Program-made: the position numbers and the translations under genes
The notes under the pieces: generated by a model
The model's input: only the letters and a program-made list of their open reading frames with translations
Database searches by the model: none
What the model was told of the DNA's origin: nothing
In this document: piece by piece, positions 46,784 to 56,195 of the stretch
Numbering within the stretch: the first letter of the stretch is position 1
Layout of the letters: every line of letters starts with the position of its first letter
Origin: VAZQ01 sp963712565
Lineage (GTDB): Bacteria > Pseudomonadota > Alphaproteobacteria > Rhizobiales > Xanthobacteraceae
Direction of reading: 5' to 3'
Assembly (NCBI GenBank): GCA_963712565.1
Contig: CAVQIP010000024.1
Coordinates: 1-64,000, forward strand
Length of the DNA stretch: 64,000 nucleotides

Positions 46784-47922
46784 CAAGCCGCCGTTGCCGC
46801 GAGCGCCGCCGCCCATTCCTCTGCGACAGCACGTTCGCGCTCCTGGGGACGGCGCGCCGTGGCGAGGGCGGCGAACCGTTCGGGCGGAAGCAGGCAGCTG
46901 AGCGCCCACACCGCCGCGCCGCGCACCAAGGGGGAGGCATCGGCCAACAGCCGCAGCGCCGCGGGCGCGAGCGTCGCATCGCCGGAATTGCCGATCGCGA
47001 TCGCCACGTTGCGTACGAAGCGATCGCGTCCCGTACGTTTGACCGGCGACTTCGAGAACATCGTTCGGAACGCGGCGTCGTCGAGGGCGGCGAGATCGGC
47101 GAGGCGAGGAGCCTGCAGCTCATGCCGCGCCTTGAGCTTCATCTCGTGGCCGGCCTGGGCGAACTTGTTCCACGGACAGACCGCCAAGCAATCATCGCAG
47201 CCATAGATGCGGTTGCCAATCGCGGCCCGCAGCTCACGCGGAATCGGTCCCTTGTGCTCGATCGTGAGATAGGAGATGCAGCGGCGCGCATCGAGCCGAT
47301 AAGGCGCGGGAAACGCCGCCGTCGGGCAGACATCCATGCAGGCACGACAGCTGCCGCAGCGATCGGTTTCCGGCTCGTCCGGCGGCAGGTCGAGCGTGGT
47401 GAAGATCGCACCGAGGAACAACCACGAGCCGAATTGGCGCGACAGCAAATTGGTATGCTTGCCCTGCCAGCCCAGACCGGCCGCGGCGGCGAGCGGCTTT
47501 TCCATCACCGCCGCGGTATCGACAAACACCTTCACCTCGCCGCCGGCTTGCGCCGTCAGCCAGCGAGCCAGCGCCTTGAGCCGCGGCTTGATGATGTCGT
47601 GGTAGTCGCCGCCCTGCGCATAGACCGAGACCGCGCCACGATCCCGCCGGCGCAAGATCGCCAACGGATCGCGATCCGGGCCGTAATTGAGCCCGAGCAT
47701 GATCACGGAGCGCACCCGCGGCCACAGCGCGCGCGGATCGCCGCGCCGCGCCGCGTTGGCTTCCATCCAATGCATGTCGCCGTGAGCGCCTGCGGCCAGG
47801 AAATGCTGCAGCCGCTCCAGCGCTTGGGGGATCGCGTCCGGCCGCGTGACCCCGACCGCGTCGAAGCCGTGCCGGCGCGCAGCTTCCGCCAGCGCCGCCT
47901 TGAGCGCTGCCGGGTCGCTCAG
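46783..47922 (-). CDS. queG: Epoxyqueuosine reductase, probable CTG start
   Basis: Last step in queuosine synthesis: epoxyqueuosine to queuosine in tRNA wobble position 34, using cobalamin and two 4Fe-4S clusters. Cluster motifs are CGSCRACMDVCP and CDDCLAVCP with a further Cys in RRCISYL. A C-terminal HEAT-like repeat follows (RNVAIAIGNSGDATLAPAAL). The first ATG in frame lies too far downstream, and the only nearby upstream start is CTG 47922, whose TGA overlap with gst gives (M)SDPAALKAALAEAA and 379 residues, exactly E. coli length. A longer GTG start within gst is less plausible. Confidence 0.93.
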   Translation of the reverse strand: MSDPAALKAALAEAARRHGFDAVGVTRPDAIPQALERLQHFLAAGAHGDMHWMEANAARRGDPRALWPRVRSVIMLGLNYGPDRDPLAILRRRDRGAVSVYAQGGDYHDIIKPRLKALARWLTAQAGGEVKVFVDTAAVMEKPLAAAAGLGWQGKHTNLLSRQFGSWLFLGAIFTTLDLPPDEPETDRCGSCRACMDVCPTAAFPAPYRLDARRCISYLTIEHKGPIPRELRAAIGNRIYGCDDCLAVCPWNKFAQAGHEMKLKARHELQAPRLADLAALDDAAFRTMFSKSPVKRTGRDRFVRNVAIAIGNSGDATLAPAALRLLADASPLVRGAAVWALSCLLPPERFAALATARRPQERERAVAEEWAAALAATAA

Positions 47923-48611
47923 AAGTCGAGGTCGGCGTAGGTCTTCGAGGGCGGAATGCCCGCCAGCGTCTCGGCCAGGATCGGACGGAACGACGGTCGC
48001 GATTTTACTTGCGCGTACCACGTCTTCGCGGCCTCGTCTTCGTTCCATGGCACGTCGCCCAGATAGTCGGCCGCCGACAGGTGGGCGGCCGCGGCGAGAT
48101 CGGCGTAGCTCATGCGTTGGCCCGCGAGCCAATCGCGCGTGCGCACCAGCCAGCCGATATAGGCCAAATGATAGCGCATGTTGTGGCGCGCCGCACGGAT
48201 CGCCTCGGTGTCGGGCGAGCCGCCGCCGGCACTCGCCGGCATCTGGTGCTTGTACAGGCGTTCCATGGTGAGCGGTCCGCTGACCTCGGCAAAGAACTTG
48301 TCGTTGAACCAGCTCAGGAGTCGGCGCACTTCGACCCGCGGCCCGGGCTCGCGCGGCATGAGCCGCTGCTCGCCGAGCTCCACCCCCCGGGTCTCGTCGA
48401 GATATTCGGCGATGATCGCCGCGCCCGGAACGGCGGGACGGCCTTCCTCCACCAGCACTGGAGTGGCGCAGGCGGGGTTGAGAACGAGGAACTCCTGGCG
48501 GCGCTCCCAAACCCGCTCCTCGACTGTTCGCACGGGGATGCCGTATTCGCCGAGCGCGAGGCGTACGAAACGCGAGTGCGGGCAGAACGGGTGATGAAAC
48601 AGCGTCAGCAT
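47919..48611 (-). CDS. Glutathione S-transferase family protein
   Basis: 230 residues. The thioredoxin-like N-terminus MLTLFHHPFCPHSRFVRLALGE has a Cys-Pro-His-Ser site; VLNPACATPVLVEEG and GAAIIAEYLDET bind glutathione. The C-terminal helical domain reaches YADLAAAAHLSAADYLG. First gene of the gst-queG-SDR run, with the stop overlapping the likely queG start. Conjugation or reductase substrate unknown. Confidence 0.95.
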   Translation of the reverse strand: MLTLFHHPFCPHSRFVRLALGEYGIPVRTVEERVWERRQEFLVLNPACATPVLVEEGRPAVPGAAIIAEYLDETRGVELGEQRLMPREPGPRVEVRRLLSWFNDKFFAEVSGPLTMERLYKHQMPASAGGGSPDTEAIRAARHNMRYHLAYIGWLVRTRDWLAGQRMSYADLAAAAHLSAADYLGDVPWNEDEAAKTWYAQVKSRPSFRPILAETLAGIPPSKTYADLDF

Positions 48612-48832
48612 GCGGCCTTAAGAATTGCGGCGATGTTGCGGCGCGGACCGCGCGGCGGCGGTCACGTTAGGTTGCCCCGCTGCCTTTGGGTAGAGGGCGG
48701 TGGGGAGCAACCTGTGCAATGTTCGCCCTTCCCCGTTGCTCCCGGGTTAATGATGCGGGAAAAGCGCATTTCCCCGACCTCCCGCCGCTCGCATGCGGCG
48801 CCTTGCCTCCCTGTCCGCCCGCGGAGCCCGAC

Positions 48833-49639
48833 ATGGCATTCGATCTTTTCAAGGCCTTCGTCCTCGGCGTCGTCGAGGGCCTGACCGAATTCCTTCCGGT
48901 GTCCTCGACCGGACACCTGCTTCTGGTCCAGCAGTTCTTCGGTTTCGATGATGACGATTTCGGCAAGACCTTCGCGGTGCTGATCCAGTTCGGCGCGATC
49001 CTGGCGCTGTTGTCGATCTACTTCTTGCGCATCTGGCAGATCGCGCTCGGAATGTTCAGCGATCCGGCGGCGCGGCGCTTCGTGATCGGTGTGCTGATCG
49101 CATTCCTGCCGGCGGCGGTGGTCGGTGCGCTCGCCCACGATTTCATCAAGTCGGTGCTGTTCAACGTCTGGATCGTCTGCTTCACCCTGATCGTCGGCGG
49201 CGCCGTTCTGCTGTGGGTCGACCACATGAACCTCGAGACGCGCTACCGCGACGCCACGAAGTATTCGCTGCCGATGTATTTCATCATCGGCTTGGCGCAA
49301 TGCGTATCCATGATCCCGGGCGTCTCGCGCGCGGGCGCCACCATCGTTGCCGCCATGCTGCTGGGCGCCGACCGGCGGTCGGCGGCGGAATTCTCGTTCT
49401 GGCTCGCGATGCCGACCATGGCCGGCGCGTTTGCTTACGACCTCTTCAAAAGCCGCGGCCAGATGAGCATGGACAATGCGATCCTCGTGGCGTTCGGCTT
49501 CGCGGTGTCGTTCGTGTGCGCCTGGATCGTGGTGAAGACGTTTCTTGGCTACGTGCAGCGCCACGGGTTTGCGCTGTTCGCCTGGTGGCGCGTCGTGGTC
49601 GGATCGCTCGGTCTGATCGCGCTGGCGCTGGGGTACTGA
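48833..49639 (+). CDS. uppP: Undecaprenyl-diphosphatase
   Basis: Recycles the lipid carrier for peptidoglycan and other envelope polymers; resistance to bacitracin in some hosts. 268 residues from ATG 48833. GLTEFLPVSSTGHLLL (residues 16-31) and IPGVSRAGATIVAAMLLG hold the catalytic Glu, Ser, His and Arg. About eight membrane helices. Divergent from gst with a 221-bp gap. Confidence 0.98.
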   Translation: MAFDLFKAFVLGVVEGLTEFLPVSSTGHLLLVQQFFGFDDDDFGKTFAVLIQFGAILALLSIYFLRIWQIALGMFSDPAARRFVIGVLIAFLPAAVVGALAHDFIKSVLFNVWIVCFTLIVGGAVLLWVDHMNLETRYRDATKYSLPMYFIIGLAQCVSMIPGVSRAGATIVAAMLLGADRRSAAEFSFWLAMPTMAGAFAYDLFKSRGQMSMDNAILVAFGFAVSFVCAWIVVKTFLGYVQRHGFALFAWWRVVVGSLGLIALALGY

Positions 49640-49658
49640 TGCCGGGATGCGCTGAACG

Positions 49659-50792
49659 TCAGGCGATCACCTTGCTCGTGACGGCGCGCACGTCGCGCAC
49701 TCCGGTCAGGGTCATGGCCACCTCGAGCTCAGCGCGAATGATCTCGAGTGCCTGACGCACGCCGGCTTCGCCGTTTGCCGCCAGACCGTACAGATAGGCG
49801 CGGCCGATCAGGCAGCCGTGGGCGCCGCGCCCGAGGGCTTTGAGCACGTCCTGCCCGGAGCGGATGCCGCCATCGAACAGCACCTCGATGCGGTCGCCGA
49901 CGGCGCTCGCGATCTCGGGCAAGACCGTGATCGTGGCATGCGCGCCGTCGAGCTGGCGGCCGCCGTGATTGGACACCACGATGCCGTCGACGCCGGCGCC
50001 GGCGGCGGTCTTGGCATCCTCGACGTCGAGCACGCCCTTGAGCACGAGCTTGCCCGGCCACAGGCCGCGGACCCATTCGATGTCGCGCCAGTTCAGCGAG
50101 CGGTCGAAGTTCTGGTTCGACCAGGCCCCGGCCTTCTCTATGCCGACGCGACCCTTGAGATAGGCTTCGACGTTGCCGAAGGTCTTGCGCCGGCCAAGCA
50201 GCACCTTGATCAGCCAAGCCGGCTTGGTGGCGATGTCCCAGGCATTGCGCGCGGTCAGCCGCGGAGGAACGGTCAGGCCGTTCTTGATGTCGGCGTGGCG
50301 CTGGCCGCGCATGGGCAGATCGACCGTGACGAAGAGGGCGGAGCACTTGGCGGCGCGGGCTCGCTCGATCACCGATCGGCTGAAACCGCGGTCGCGGAAC
50401 ATGTAGAGCTGGAACCAGAACGGCTGGGTCACCGCGCTCTGCACATCCTCGATCGAGCAGATCGACATGGTGGACAGGCAGAATTTGGTGCCGGCGGCTT
50501 CGGCAGCGCGCGCGGCCAGCATCTCGCCATCGCCGTGGACGAGACCGGTGAGCCCGGTGGGTGCGATGGCGAGCGGCATCGACACCCTCTCGCCCAGCAT
50601 CGATGTCGCCAGCGACACCTCGGACACGTCGATCAGCACGCGCTGGCGCAGGCGGATGGCATCGAGCTCGTCACGGTTGGCGTTCAGCGTGAGCTCGTCG
50701 TACGACCCGCGCTCCACATAGTCATAAATCGCGCGTGGGATTTTCCGCTGGGCGATCCGCCGCAGATCCTCGATATTGGTGACGAGGGCCAT
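49659..50792 (-). CDS. lldD: FMN-dependent alpha-hydroxy-acid oxidase (lactate dehydrogenase type)
   Basis: Oxidises L-lactate or related 2-hydroxy acids. 377 residues. The N-terminus IEDLRRIAQRKIPRAIYDYVERGSYDE is cut here to RAIYDYVERGS; APTGLTGLVHGDGE follows. SNHGGRQLDGA contains the base His and Arg of the active site, and FDGGIRSGQDVLKALGRGA binds FMN phosphate. Sequence resembles LldD and glycolate oxidases alike; lactate is the common assignment. Converges on uppP (19 bp). Confidence 0.9.
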   Translation of the reverse strand: MALVTNIEDLRRIAQRKIPRAIYDYVERGSYDELTLNANRDELDAIRLRQRVLIDVSEVSLATSMLGERVSMPLAIAPTGLTGLVHGDGEMLAARAAEAAGTKFCLSTMSICSIEDVQSAVTQPFWFQLYMFRDRGFSRSVIERARAAKCSALFVTVDLPMRGQRHADIKNGLTVPPRLTARNAWDIATKPAWLIKVLLGRRKTFGNVEAYLKGRVGIEKAGAWSNQNFDRSLNWRDIEWVRGLWPGKLVLKGVLDVEDAKTAAGAGVDGIVVSNHGGRQLDGAHATITVLPEIASAVGDRIEVLFDGGIRSGQDVLKALGRGAHGCLIGRAYLYGLAANGEAGVRQALEIIRAELEVAMTLTGVRDVRAVTSKVIA

Positions 50793-50866
50793 GATCGGGC
50801 GGTCAGCAGTCGCTCGCCAGCGGATCGGTCATCGGAACTGCTCGCAACTGCTTCTTTCGTTCTCAC

Positions 50867-51844
50867 TCACTGACGATCGATCGCCGTTCTCTGGAACTGG
50901 CCGGCCCTGCGGAACCGCCACAAGTAGAACGGGACGATGACGGCCATGGCGGTCGGATCAATGCCGAGCGCCTCGAGCGTGCGTCCTTCCCGCTTGGCCG
51001 CCTCGGAGACGACGACATCGCTCCGCAGAAGCTCGACTTGGTCGGTCGTCAACAGCGGCTTGGGCATGAGTTGGAGGAAGGCGGCCTGGAACTTGGCGAG
51101 CGGGAATGGGATCGGCACCAAGATGCGTCGGCGCTCGATGGTCGCAAGCATGAATTGCATGAGTTCCTTGAAACTCTTCACTTCCGGACCGCCAAGCTCG
51201 TAAGCGCGGCCCTCCGCGGCGCGGCCTTCGACCGCGGCGACCACGGCGCTCGCGACATCGCCGGCGAAGATCGGTTGGAAGCGGGTATGGCCGCCGCCGA
51301 CCAGCGGAAGCGCCGGGGAGAAACGCGCAATAGCCGCGAACTTGTTGAAGAAGTCGTCTTCGGGGCCGAACACCACCGAGGGCCGCAGGATGACGGCCGA
51401 CGGCATGGCGGCAAGCACGAGTTGCTCGCCCACGGCTTTCGAGCGGGCATAGTGCGAAGACGATCTTTCGTCAGCGCCGATGGCCGAGACGTGGACCATG
51501 CGCGCGCCGCAAGCCGCCGCGGCACGCGCGACCGCCTCGGCACCCAAGCTCTGTACCGCGTCGAATTTTTGCGGCCCGCGCTCAAACAGGATGCCGACCA
51601 GATTGATCACCACATCGGCATTGCGCGCGGCCGTCTCGACCGAGGCCGGATGGCGCAGATTAGCCTGCACGGCATGGATCTGGCCGACCCGGCCGAGCGG
51701 CTGCAGAAAGCCGGCAAGCTCGGGGCGACGGACGGCGACGCGAATGCGGTAGCCGATCTTGGCCAGCGCGCGCACGACATGGCGGCCGAGAAAGCCCGAG
51801 CCGCCGAAGACGGTGACGAGCGTTTCGAGGGGAATGGCGGTCAT
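50867..51844 (-). CDS. Complex I NDUFA9-subunit-family (atypical SDR) protein
   Basis: 325 residues from ATG 51844. VTVFGGSGFLGRHVVRALAK binds NAD(P); VHVSAIGADERSSSHYARSKAVGE has the SDR Ser and Tyr/Lys positions shifted, as in the NDUFA9-like atypical SDR class. In mitochondria the relative sits in complex I. In alphaproteobacteria the genes lie away from nuo and their role is open. Adjacent to lldD on the same strand, 74 bp apart. Confidence 0.9.
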   Translation of the reverse strand: MTAIPLETLVTVFGGSGFLGRHVVRALAKIGYRIRVAVRRPELAGFLQPLGRVGQIHAVQANLRHPASVETAARNADVVINLVGILFERGPQKFDAVQSLGAEAVARAAAACGARMVHVSAIGADERSSSHYARSKAVGEQLVLAAMPSAVILRPSVVFGPEDDFFNKFAAIARFSPALPLVGGGHTRFQPIFAGDVASAVVAAVEGRAAEGRAYELGGPEVKSFKELMQFMLATIERRRILVPIPFPLAKFQAAFLQLMPKPLLTTDQVELLRSDVVVSEAAKREGRTLEALGIDPTAMAVIVPFYLWRFRRAGQFQRTAIDRQ

Positions 51845-51975
51845 ACGCACCCGGGTCCGGTCGATCGCCGAATACAGGATCGATCCGATGCTGTACAGAG
51901 CGCTTGGCCGCTTCGACCAGCCGAGCGAGCGGCCATTTGACAACCACAAGCCCGCTCCGTACCTATCGCCGCAAA

Positions 51976-52060
<85 letters not shown>

Positions 52061-52091
52061 AATTCGTCGCATCGCCGGTTCGTGAGCCGTC

Positions 52092-52709
52092 ATGACCATC
52101 CGCTTGCACCGCGGCGATCTGTCCGATCTCTCGCATTACCGCGGCGGCGCGGTGGCGATCGACACCGAGACCATGGGGCTCGATCCCGCGCGCGATCGGT
52201 TGTGCGTGGTGCAGCTGTCCCCGGGCGACGGCTCTGCCGACGTGGTTCAAATCCCGGCGGGCGCGAGCGACGCGCCTAACCTGACGAAACTTCTCGCCGA
52301 CGCCACGACGCTGAAGATCTTTCATTTCGCCCGCTTCGATCTCGGTGTGCTGCAGAAGCGGTTGGGCGTCATGCCCGCCCCGGTCTATTGCACCAAGATC
52401 GCTTCGCGGCTCGCCCGCACCTACACCGACAAGCATGGTCTCAAGGACCTCGTGCGCGAAGTGCTGGGCGTCGACCTGTCGAAGCAGCAACAGCTCTCGG
52501 ATTGGGGCGCCGAGGCGCTCACCGACGCGCAGGTCGCCTACGCGGCCTCCGACGTGCTGTATCTGCACGGCCTCAAGGAGAAGCTCGACGCCATGCTGGT
52601 CCGCGAGGGACGCGCGGAGCTGGCAGCGGCCTGTTTCCGTTTCCTGCCGGACCGGGTGCGGCTCGATCTCGCCGGCTGGGGCGGCGAAGATATCTTTGCT
52701 CATTCGTAG
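52092..52709 (+). CDS. rnd: Ribonuclease D-type 3'-5' exonuclease
   Basis: 205 residues, only the DEDDy exonuclease domain without the HRDC domains of full RNase D (about 375 residues). VAIDTETMGLDP carries the first Asp/Glu pair, FHFARFDLGVL the second Asp, and AYAASDVLYLHGL the final Tyr/Asp. Likely trims tRNA or other small RNA 3' ends. 31 bp after tRNA-Leu, first in line before lptC. Short rnd of this form is normal in Rhizobiales. Confidence 0.93.
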   Translation: MTIRLHRGDLSDLSHYRGGAVAIDTETMGLDPARDRLCVVQLSPGDGSADVVQIPAGASDAPNLTKLLADATTLKIFHFARFDLGVLQKRLGVMPAPVYCTKIASRLARTYTDKHGLKDLVREVLGVDLSKQQQLSDWGAEALTDAQVAYAASDVLYLHGLKEKLDAMLVREGRAELAAACFRFLPDRVRLDLAGWGGEDIFAHS

Positions 52710-52918
52710 GGATTTTCCACGATATTGCGGGGTCGTCCGGATCGGGTGACTTGTCTGCGGTATTTCCTTGAAAAAGCATGGTTTCCGGGGTTTTCCTGGC
52801 CGTTTTCGGTATTGCCGTGCCGCGCCCGGGCCATATTTGGGAGCGACTATGGGGGGCCAAAGAGGCTAATATCGCGGTGGGGATCGCCCGATTCTGGTTC
52901 GGGCGGATGGGCTCGGGG

Positions 52919-53641
52919 ATGAACTCTTTGACCGCCGTATCCGACTCCGACCAAGGCGGGCCGCGCGTCTTTGCGCGCTTCGGCCGCGCCGACAGCGATC
53001 GGGTATTCCGCGCCGCCGTGCGCCACAGCCGGTACGTCCGCATCCTGCGGGTGGCCGTCCCGGTCGGTGTGGTCGTTGCCTTGGCCGGAGGGGTAGCGTT
53101 TAGCGTCCTGCTCAAGCCGTTGCGCGTGCTCTCCGGGGTGCCCGTCGACCTCGGATCGCTGGTGGTTTCCGGCACCAAGATCATGATGCAGCAGCCTCGC
53201 CTCGCCGGCTTTACCCGCGACAACCGGCGCTACGACATGGTCGCCCGGGCCGCCGCCCAGGATCTCACCAAGCCCGACATGGTCGAACTGCACGGTGTCC
53301 ATGCCACCATGGAGATGAAGGACAACGTCACTTTCGAAACGACCGCGAAGGACGGACTGTACAACGCCAAGACCGAGCAGCTCACGCTGAGCCAGGACAT
53401 CGTGGTGACGTCGTCGAGCGGCTACCAGGCCTTCCTCAACGAGGCGGTGCTGGACGTTAAGGCCGGCAAGATCGTTTCCGACAAGCCGGTGGAGGTGAAG
53501 ACGGCGAGCTGGACCATCAACGCCAACCGGATGGAGGTCACCGAATCCGGTGACCTCATGCGGTTCGAGCGCGGGGTGTCCGTCACCCTGCTGTTGGACA
53601 GCGCGACCACCGGCGCCGGCGGCGAGGCACGCAAGCCATGA
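52919..53641 (+). CDS. lptC: LPS export protein LptC
   Basis: Bitopic periplasmic part of the Lpt bridge that hands lipopolysaccharide from LptB2FG to LptA. 240 residues from ATG 52919. One membrane helix (ILRVAVPVGVVVALAGGVAF near residue 42) then a jellyroll (FETTAKDGLYNAKTEQLTLS). The ATGA overlap with lptA indicates coupling. Confidence 0.93.
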   Translation: MNSLTAVSDSDQGGPRVFARFGRADSDRVFRAAVRHSRYVRILRVAVPVGVVVALAGGVAFSVLLKPLRVLSGVPVDLGSLVVSGTKIMMQQPRLAGFTRDNRRYDMVARAAAQDLTKPDMVELHGVHATMEMKDNVTFETTAKDGLYNAKTEQLTLSQDIVVTSSSGYQAFLNEAVLDVKAGKIVSDKPVEVKTASWTINANRMEVTESGDLMRFERGVSVTLLLDSATTGAGGEARKP

Positions 53642-54231
53642 GCGCTTGGGCCACGAGACATTGGGGCGAGCTCGTCGCCGTGACGGTGATTGCGGCGACG
53701 GTGGCGGTCTGGTCATCCGATGCGACCGCGCAGAAAAATCAGGGTCCGCCGAATGCGCTGCAGGGTTTCTCGCAGAACCGCGATGAGCCGGTGAAGATCC
53801 GGGCGGCGGCGCTGGAGCTGCGCGAGAAAGATAAGATGGCGACCTTCAGCGGCGACGTGCACGTGATTCAAGGCGACACTGAAATGCGTTGCAAGTTGCT
53901 CACGGTCTTCTACGAGGAGGAGACCGGTGCGCGCGCGGTGAAGGCGGCCGATCCGGGGCCGGGGGGTGACCGGCAAATCCGCCGGATCGAGGCCAAAGGC
54001 AGTGTCGTTGTCGTTCAAAAGGATCAAAACGCCACCGGAGACGCCGCGACCTTCAACATGCGCGAGAATACCGTGACCCTCGTCGGAAACGTCGTCGTGA
54101 CGCGCGGGGCGGATATCCTGCGGGGCCAGCGCTTGGTGGTCGACCTCAACAGCGGCGTATCGAAGATGGATCAGGGCCGGGTCGAGGGCCTATTTCAATC
54201 GGGTCCGCGAAATCCTCCCGAGAAGAAATGA
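53638..54231 (+). CDS. lptA: LPS transport periplasmic protein LptA
   Basis: 197 residues. The N-terminal signal (LVAVTVIAATVAVWSSDATA) directs it to the periplasm. OstA-like jellyroll: VKIRAAALELREKDKMATFS, GDVHVIQGDTEMRCKLLTVF, RIEAKGSVVVVQKDQNATGD, TLVGNVVVTRGADILRGQRL. It overlaps the 3' end of lptC by 4 bp, and forms the bridge through which LPS moves to LptD. Confidence 0.94.
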   Translation: MSAWATRHWGELVAVTVIAATVAVWSSDATAQKNQGPPNALQGFSQNRDEPVKIRAAALELREKDKMATFSGDVHVIQGDTEMRCKLLTVFYEEETGARAVKAADPGPGGDRQIRRIEAKGSVVVVQKDQNATGDAATFNMRENTVTLVGNVVVTRGADILRGQRLVVDLNSGVSKMDQGRVEGLFQSGPRNPPEKK

Positions 54232-54556
54232 CGGCTGCTTGCATGGCGGACCGTCAGTGCCGCAGCGGGCGGCCGCCGGAGCCGGCTATCGCGACCGAAG
54301 GGATCGAAAGCGGCTTGCGGCCTGACAATCGGCGGCCCCGTCAAATCCTTGATCGGCAAGACCGGGGCCGCAATCGTGTCGTGGGGTTGACAATCCGGTT
54401 CGGCCCCCTCCAATCGGCTCTGTTCGGCACCGAAAGCGGACGACGCAGTTGAACCGGGGACCTCGAGGCAGCGGCGTGCTCAACATCCTCGCGCTGTTCC
54501 AACACCGTCGCGCGCCGCGACGCCGCCGACCGGCGGCGAATGGCGGTTGGCAGGAC

Positions 54557-55396
54557 ATGGACCTGACGGCGCTGGGTGGGCCAATCCCATCCGCCCGCAG
54601 CAAGGCCGCGAAGCTGTCTCCAACCAAGCCGCGCACGCGGCGCGAACCGGCGGGAGCCCGGCAGGAAGCTGCCCAGGGTTACCTCGCCGCGCACGGCCTC
54701 GAAAAGAGCTACGGCGGGCGCAAAGTGGTCAACGGGGTCAGCCTGTACGTGCGGCGCGGCGAAGCGGTCGGCCTGCTGGGGCCGAACGGCGCCGGCAAGA
54801 CCACTGCGTTCTACATGATCACCGGCCTGATCAAGGCCGAACGCGGCCAGATCGAGCTTGACGGCCACGAGGTCACTCATCTGCCGATGTACCAGCGCGC
54901 GCGGCTCGGAATCGGCTATTTGCCGCAGGAAGCATCAATCTTTCGCGGTCTCAATGTCGAGGACAATATCCGCGCGGTGCTCGAAGTGGTGGAGCCCGAC
55001 CGCCGTCGGCGCGAGGCCGATCTCAATGCGCTGCTCGAGGAGTTCGAGATCACCCGCCATCGCAAGACGCCCTCGATCGCGCTGTCGGGCGGAGAGCGCC
55101 GGCGCGTCGAGATCGCCCGCGCGCTCGCGAGCCGGCCGAACTACATGTTGCTGGACGAGCCGTTCGCCGGCATCGATCCCAAAGCCGTGGTCGAGATCCA
55201 GCGGCTCGTCCGCCGCCTGACCAACCGCGGCATCGGCGTGCTCATCACCGACCACAATGTCCGCGAAACGCTCGATCTCACCGACCGTTCTTACATCATT
55301 TATTCCGGCCAGGTGCTGATGGAAGGCCGCAAGGACGACATCGTGAACGATCCCGAGGTCCGTCGCCTCTATCTCGGCGAGGAATTCCGCATCTAG
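54557..55396 (+). CDS. lptB: LPS export ABC transporter ATP-binding protein LptB
   Basis: 279 residues if the ATG at 54557 is used; a TTG at 54449 would add 36 residues with an Arg-rich run. No clear ribosome site favours either, and the 325 bp after lptA hold nothing else. The ABC core starts at YLAAHGLEKSYGGRKVVNGV: Walker A GPNGAGKTT, signature LSGGERRRVEIARAL, Walker B YMLLDEPFAGIDP, H-loop TDHNV. In related genomes rpoN follows within a short distance, but here 2.9 kb intervene. Confidence 0.95.
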   Translation: MDLTALGGPIPSARSKAAKLSPTKPRTRREPAGARQEAAQGYLAAHGLEKSYGGRKVVNGVSLYVRRGEAVGLLGPNGAGKTTAFYMITGLIKAERGQIELDGHEVTHLPMYQRARLGIGYLPQEASIFRGLNVEDNIRAVLEVVEPDRRRREADLNALLEEFEITRHRKTPSIALSGGERRRVEIARALASRPNYMLLDEPFAGIDPKAVVEIQRLVRRLTNRGIGVLITDHNVRETLDLTDRSYIIYSGQVLMEGRKDDIVNDPEVRRLYLGEEFRI

Positions 55397-55486
55397 CGCG
55401 TTTTCGGTTCACATCGAACCACGCGTTTGGACGTCATGGCCGGGCTTGTCACTGCGAGTCGGGCCTGCCCGACTTGCAGTGCCGGC

Positions 55487-56176
55487 TCACTTCCTCTGCG
55501 GCCGGCCCGGCGCGGAATTCCCTTTGGGCGCGGTGTCCTTGCCATCCTGTCGGACCAGAAGTCGCTCATCGGTTATCGAAATTCCGGGCCCCTTCACGAC
55601 GGCAAAGAATATGGTTTGCCCGGTCACGATCTCGACCTCCTGCGGCTGCGCTTTGCCGGCATCGATCATCACTACGGTGCCCTTGCTCAGCAATTGATGC
55701 CAGCGTTGGAACTCGGCGTCGTTCCTGCAGACAGGATCCTGCACGCGCACAACGCCGGCGAGCGCGCTGCCGAATGCATCCACCCAGCGATATTCGCCGG
55801 CGGCCGCGAATGCGTGGCTGTAGCCACATTCATTGACGAGGCGCTGACTGGCGAAGAACTCCTTGTCGCCCGCAACCAGGTAGGCGGTCGGCGCGGCGTC
55901 GGGACAGTTCCACACCACCATGTCGCCCGCCTCGATCACCAAATCGGCCTGGTCGACGCGGAACTTGCCGCGTTCGGCCCGCACCCGCACCGTGTGCTGT
56001 TTCATCTGCTGCGGTTTCTTGGCCGGCTCCACGACCTGAACGGAGAACGGCACATCATCCGTCACATTGTGCCCATGGATGGGCAGGACGTGGTAGCGGA
56101 AGGTCCCCGTCTTCATGAAACGCTGGCCGTAGCAGTCGGTGCGCCGCAAGGCGCGGCTGTCGAGGGTGTCGAGCAT
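55487..56176 (-). CDS. Protein with cupredoxin-like segments, copper ligands absent
   Basis: 229 residues; start AAGGAGG 7 bases before ATG 56176. No signal peptide. Residues about 60-147 have the pattern of a cupredoxin beta sandwich (DLVIEAGDMVVWNCPDAAPT, then HAFAAAGEYRWVDAFGS, AGVVRV). Where a blue-copper protein has His and C-x-x-H-x-x-M, this one has no such set, so copper binding by the usual site is not expected. The N-terminal 50 residues (GTFRYHVLPIHGHNV) and the C-terminal 70 (GTVVMIDAGKAQPQEVEIVT) look like partial copies of the same fold. Third gene of a three-gene unit, 19 bp after the previous gene. Cys residues near 90 and 116 could pair. Function unknown. Confidence 0.65.
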   Translation of the reverse strand: MLDTLDSRALRRTDCYGQRFMKTGTFRYHVLPIHGHNVTDDVPFSVQVVEPAKKPQQMKQHTVRVRAERGKFRVDQADLVIEAGDMVVWNCPDAAPTAYLVAGDKEFFASQRLVNECGYSHAFAAAGEYRWVDAFGSALAGVVRVQDPVCRNDAEFQRWHQLLSKGTVVMIDAGKAQPQEVEIVTGQTIFFAVVKGPGISITDERLLVRQDGKDTAPKGNSAPGRPQRK

Positions 56177-56195
56177 GGGGCGCCTCCTTGGCCCG

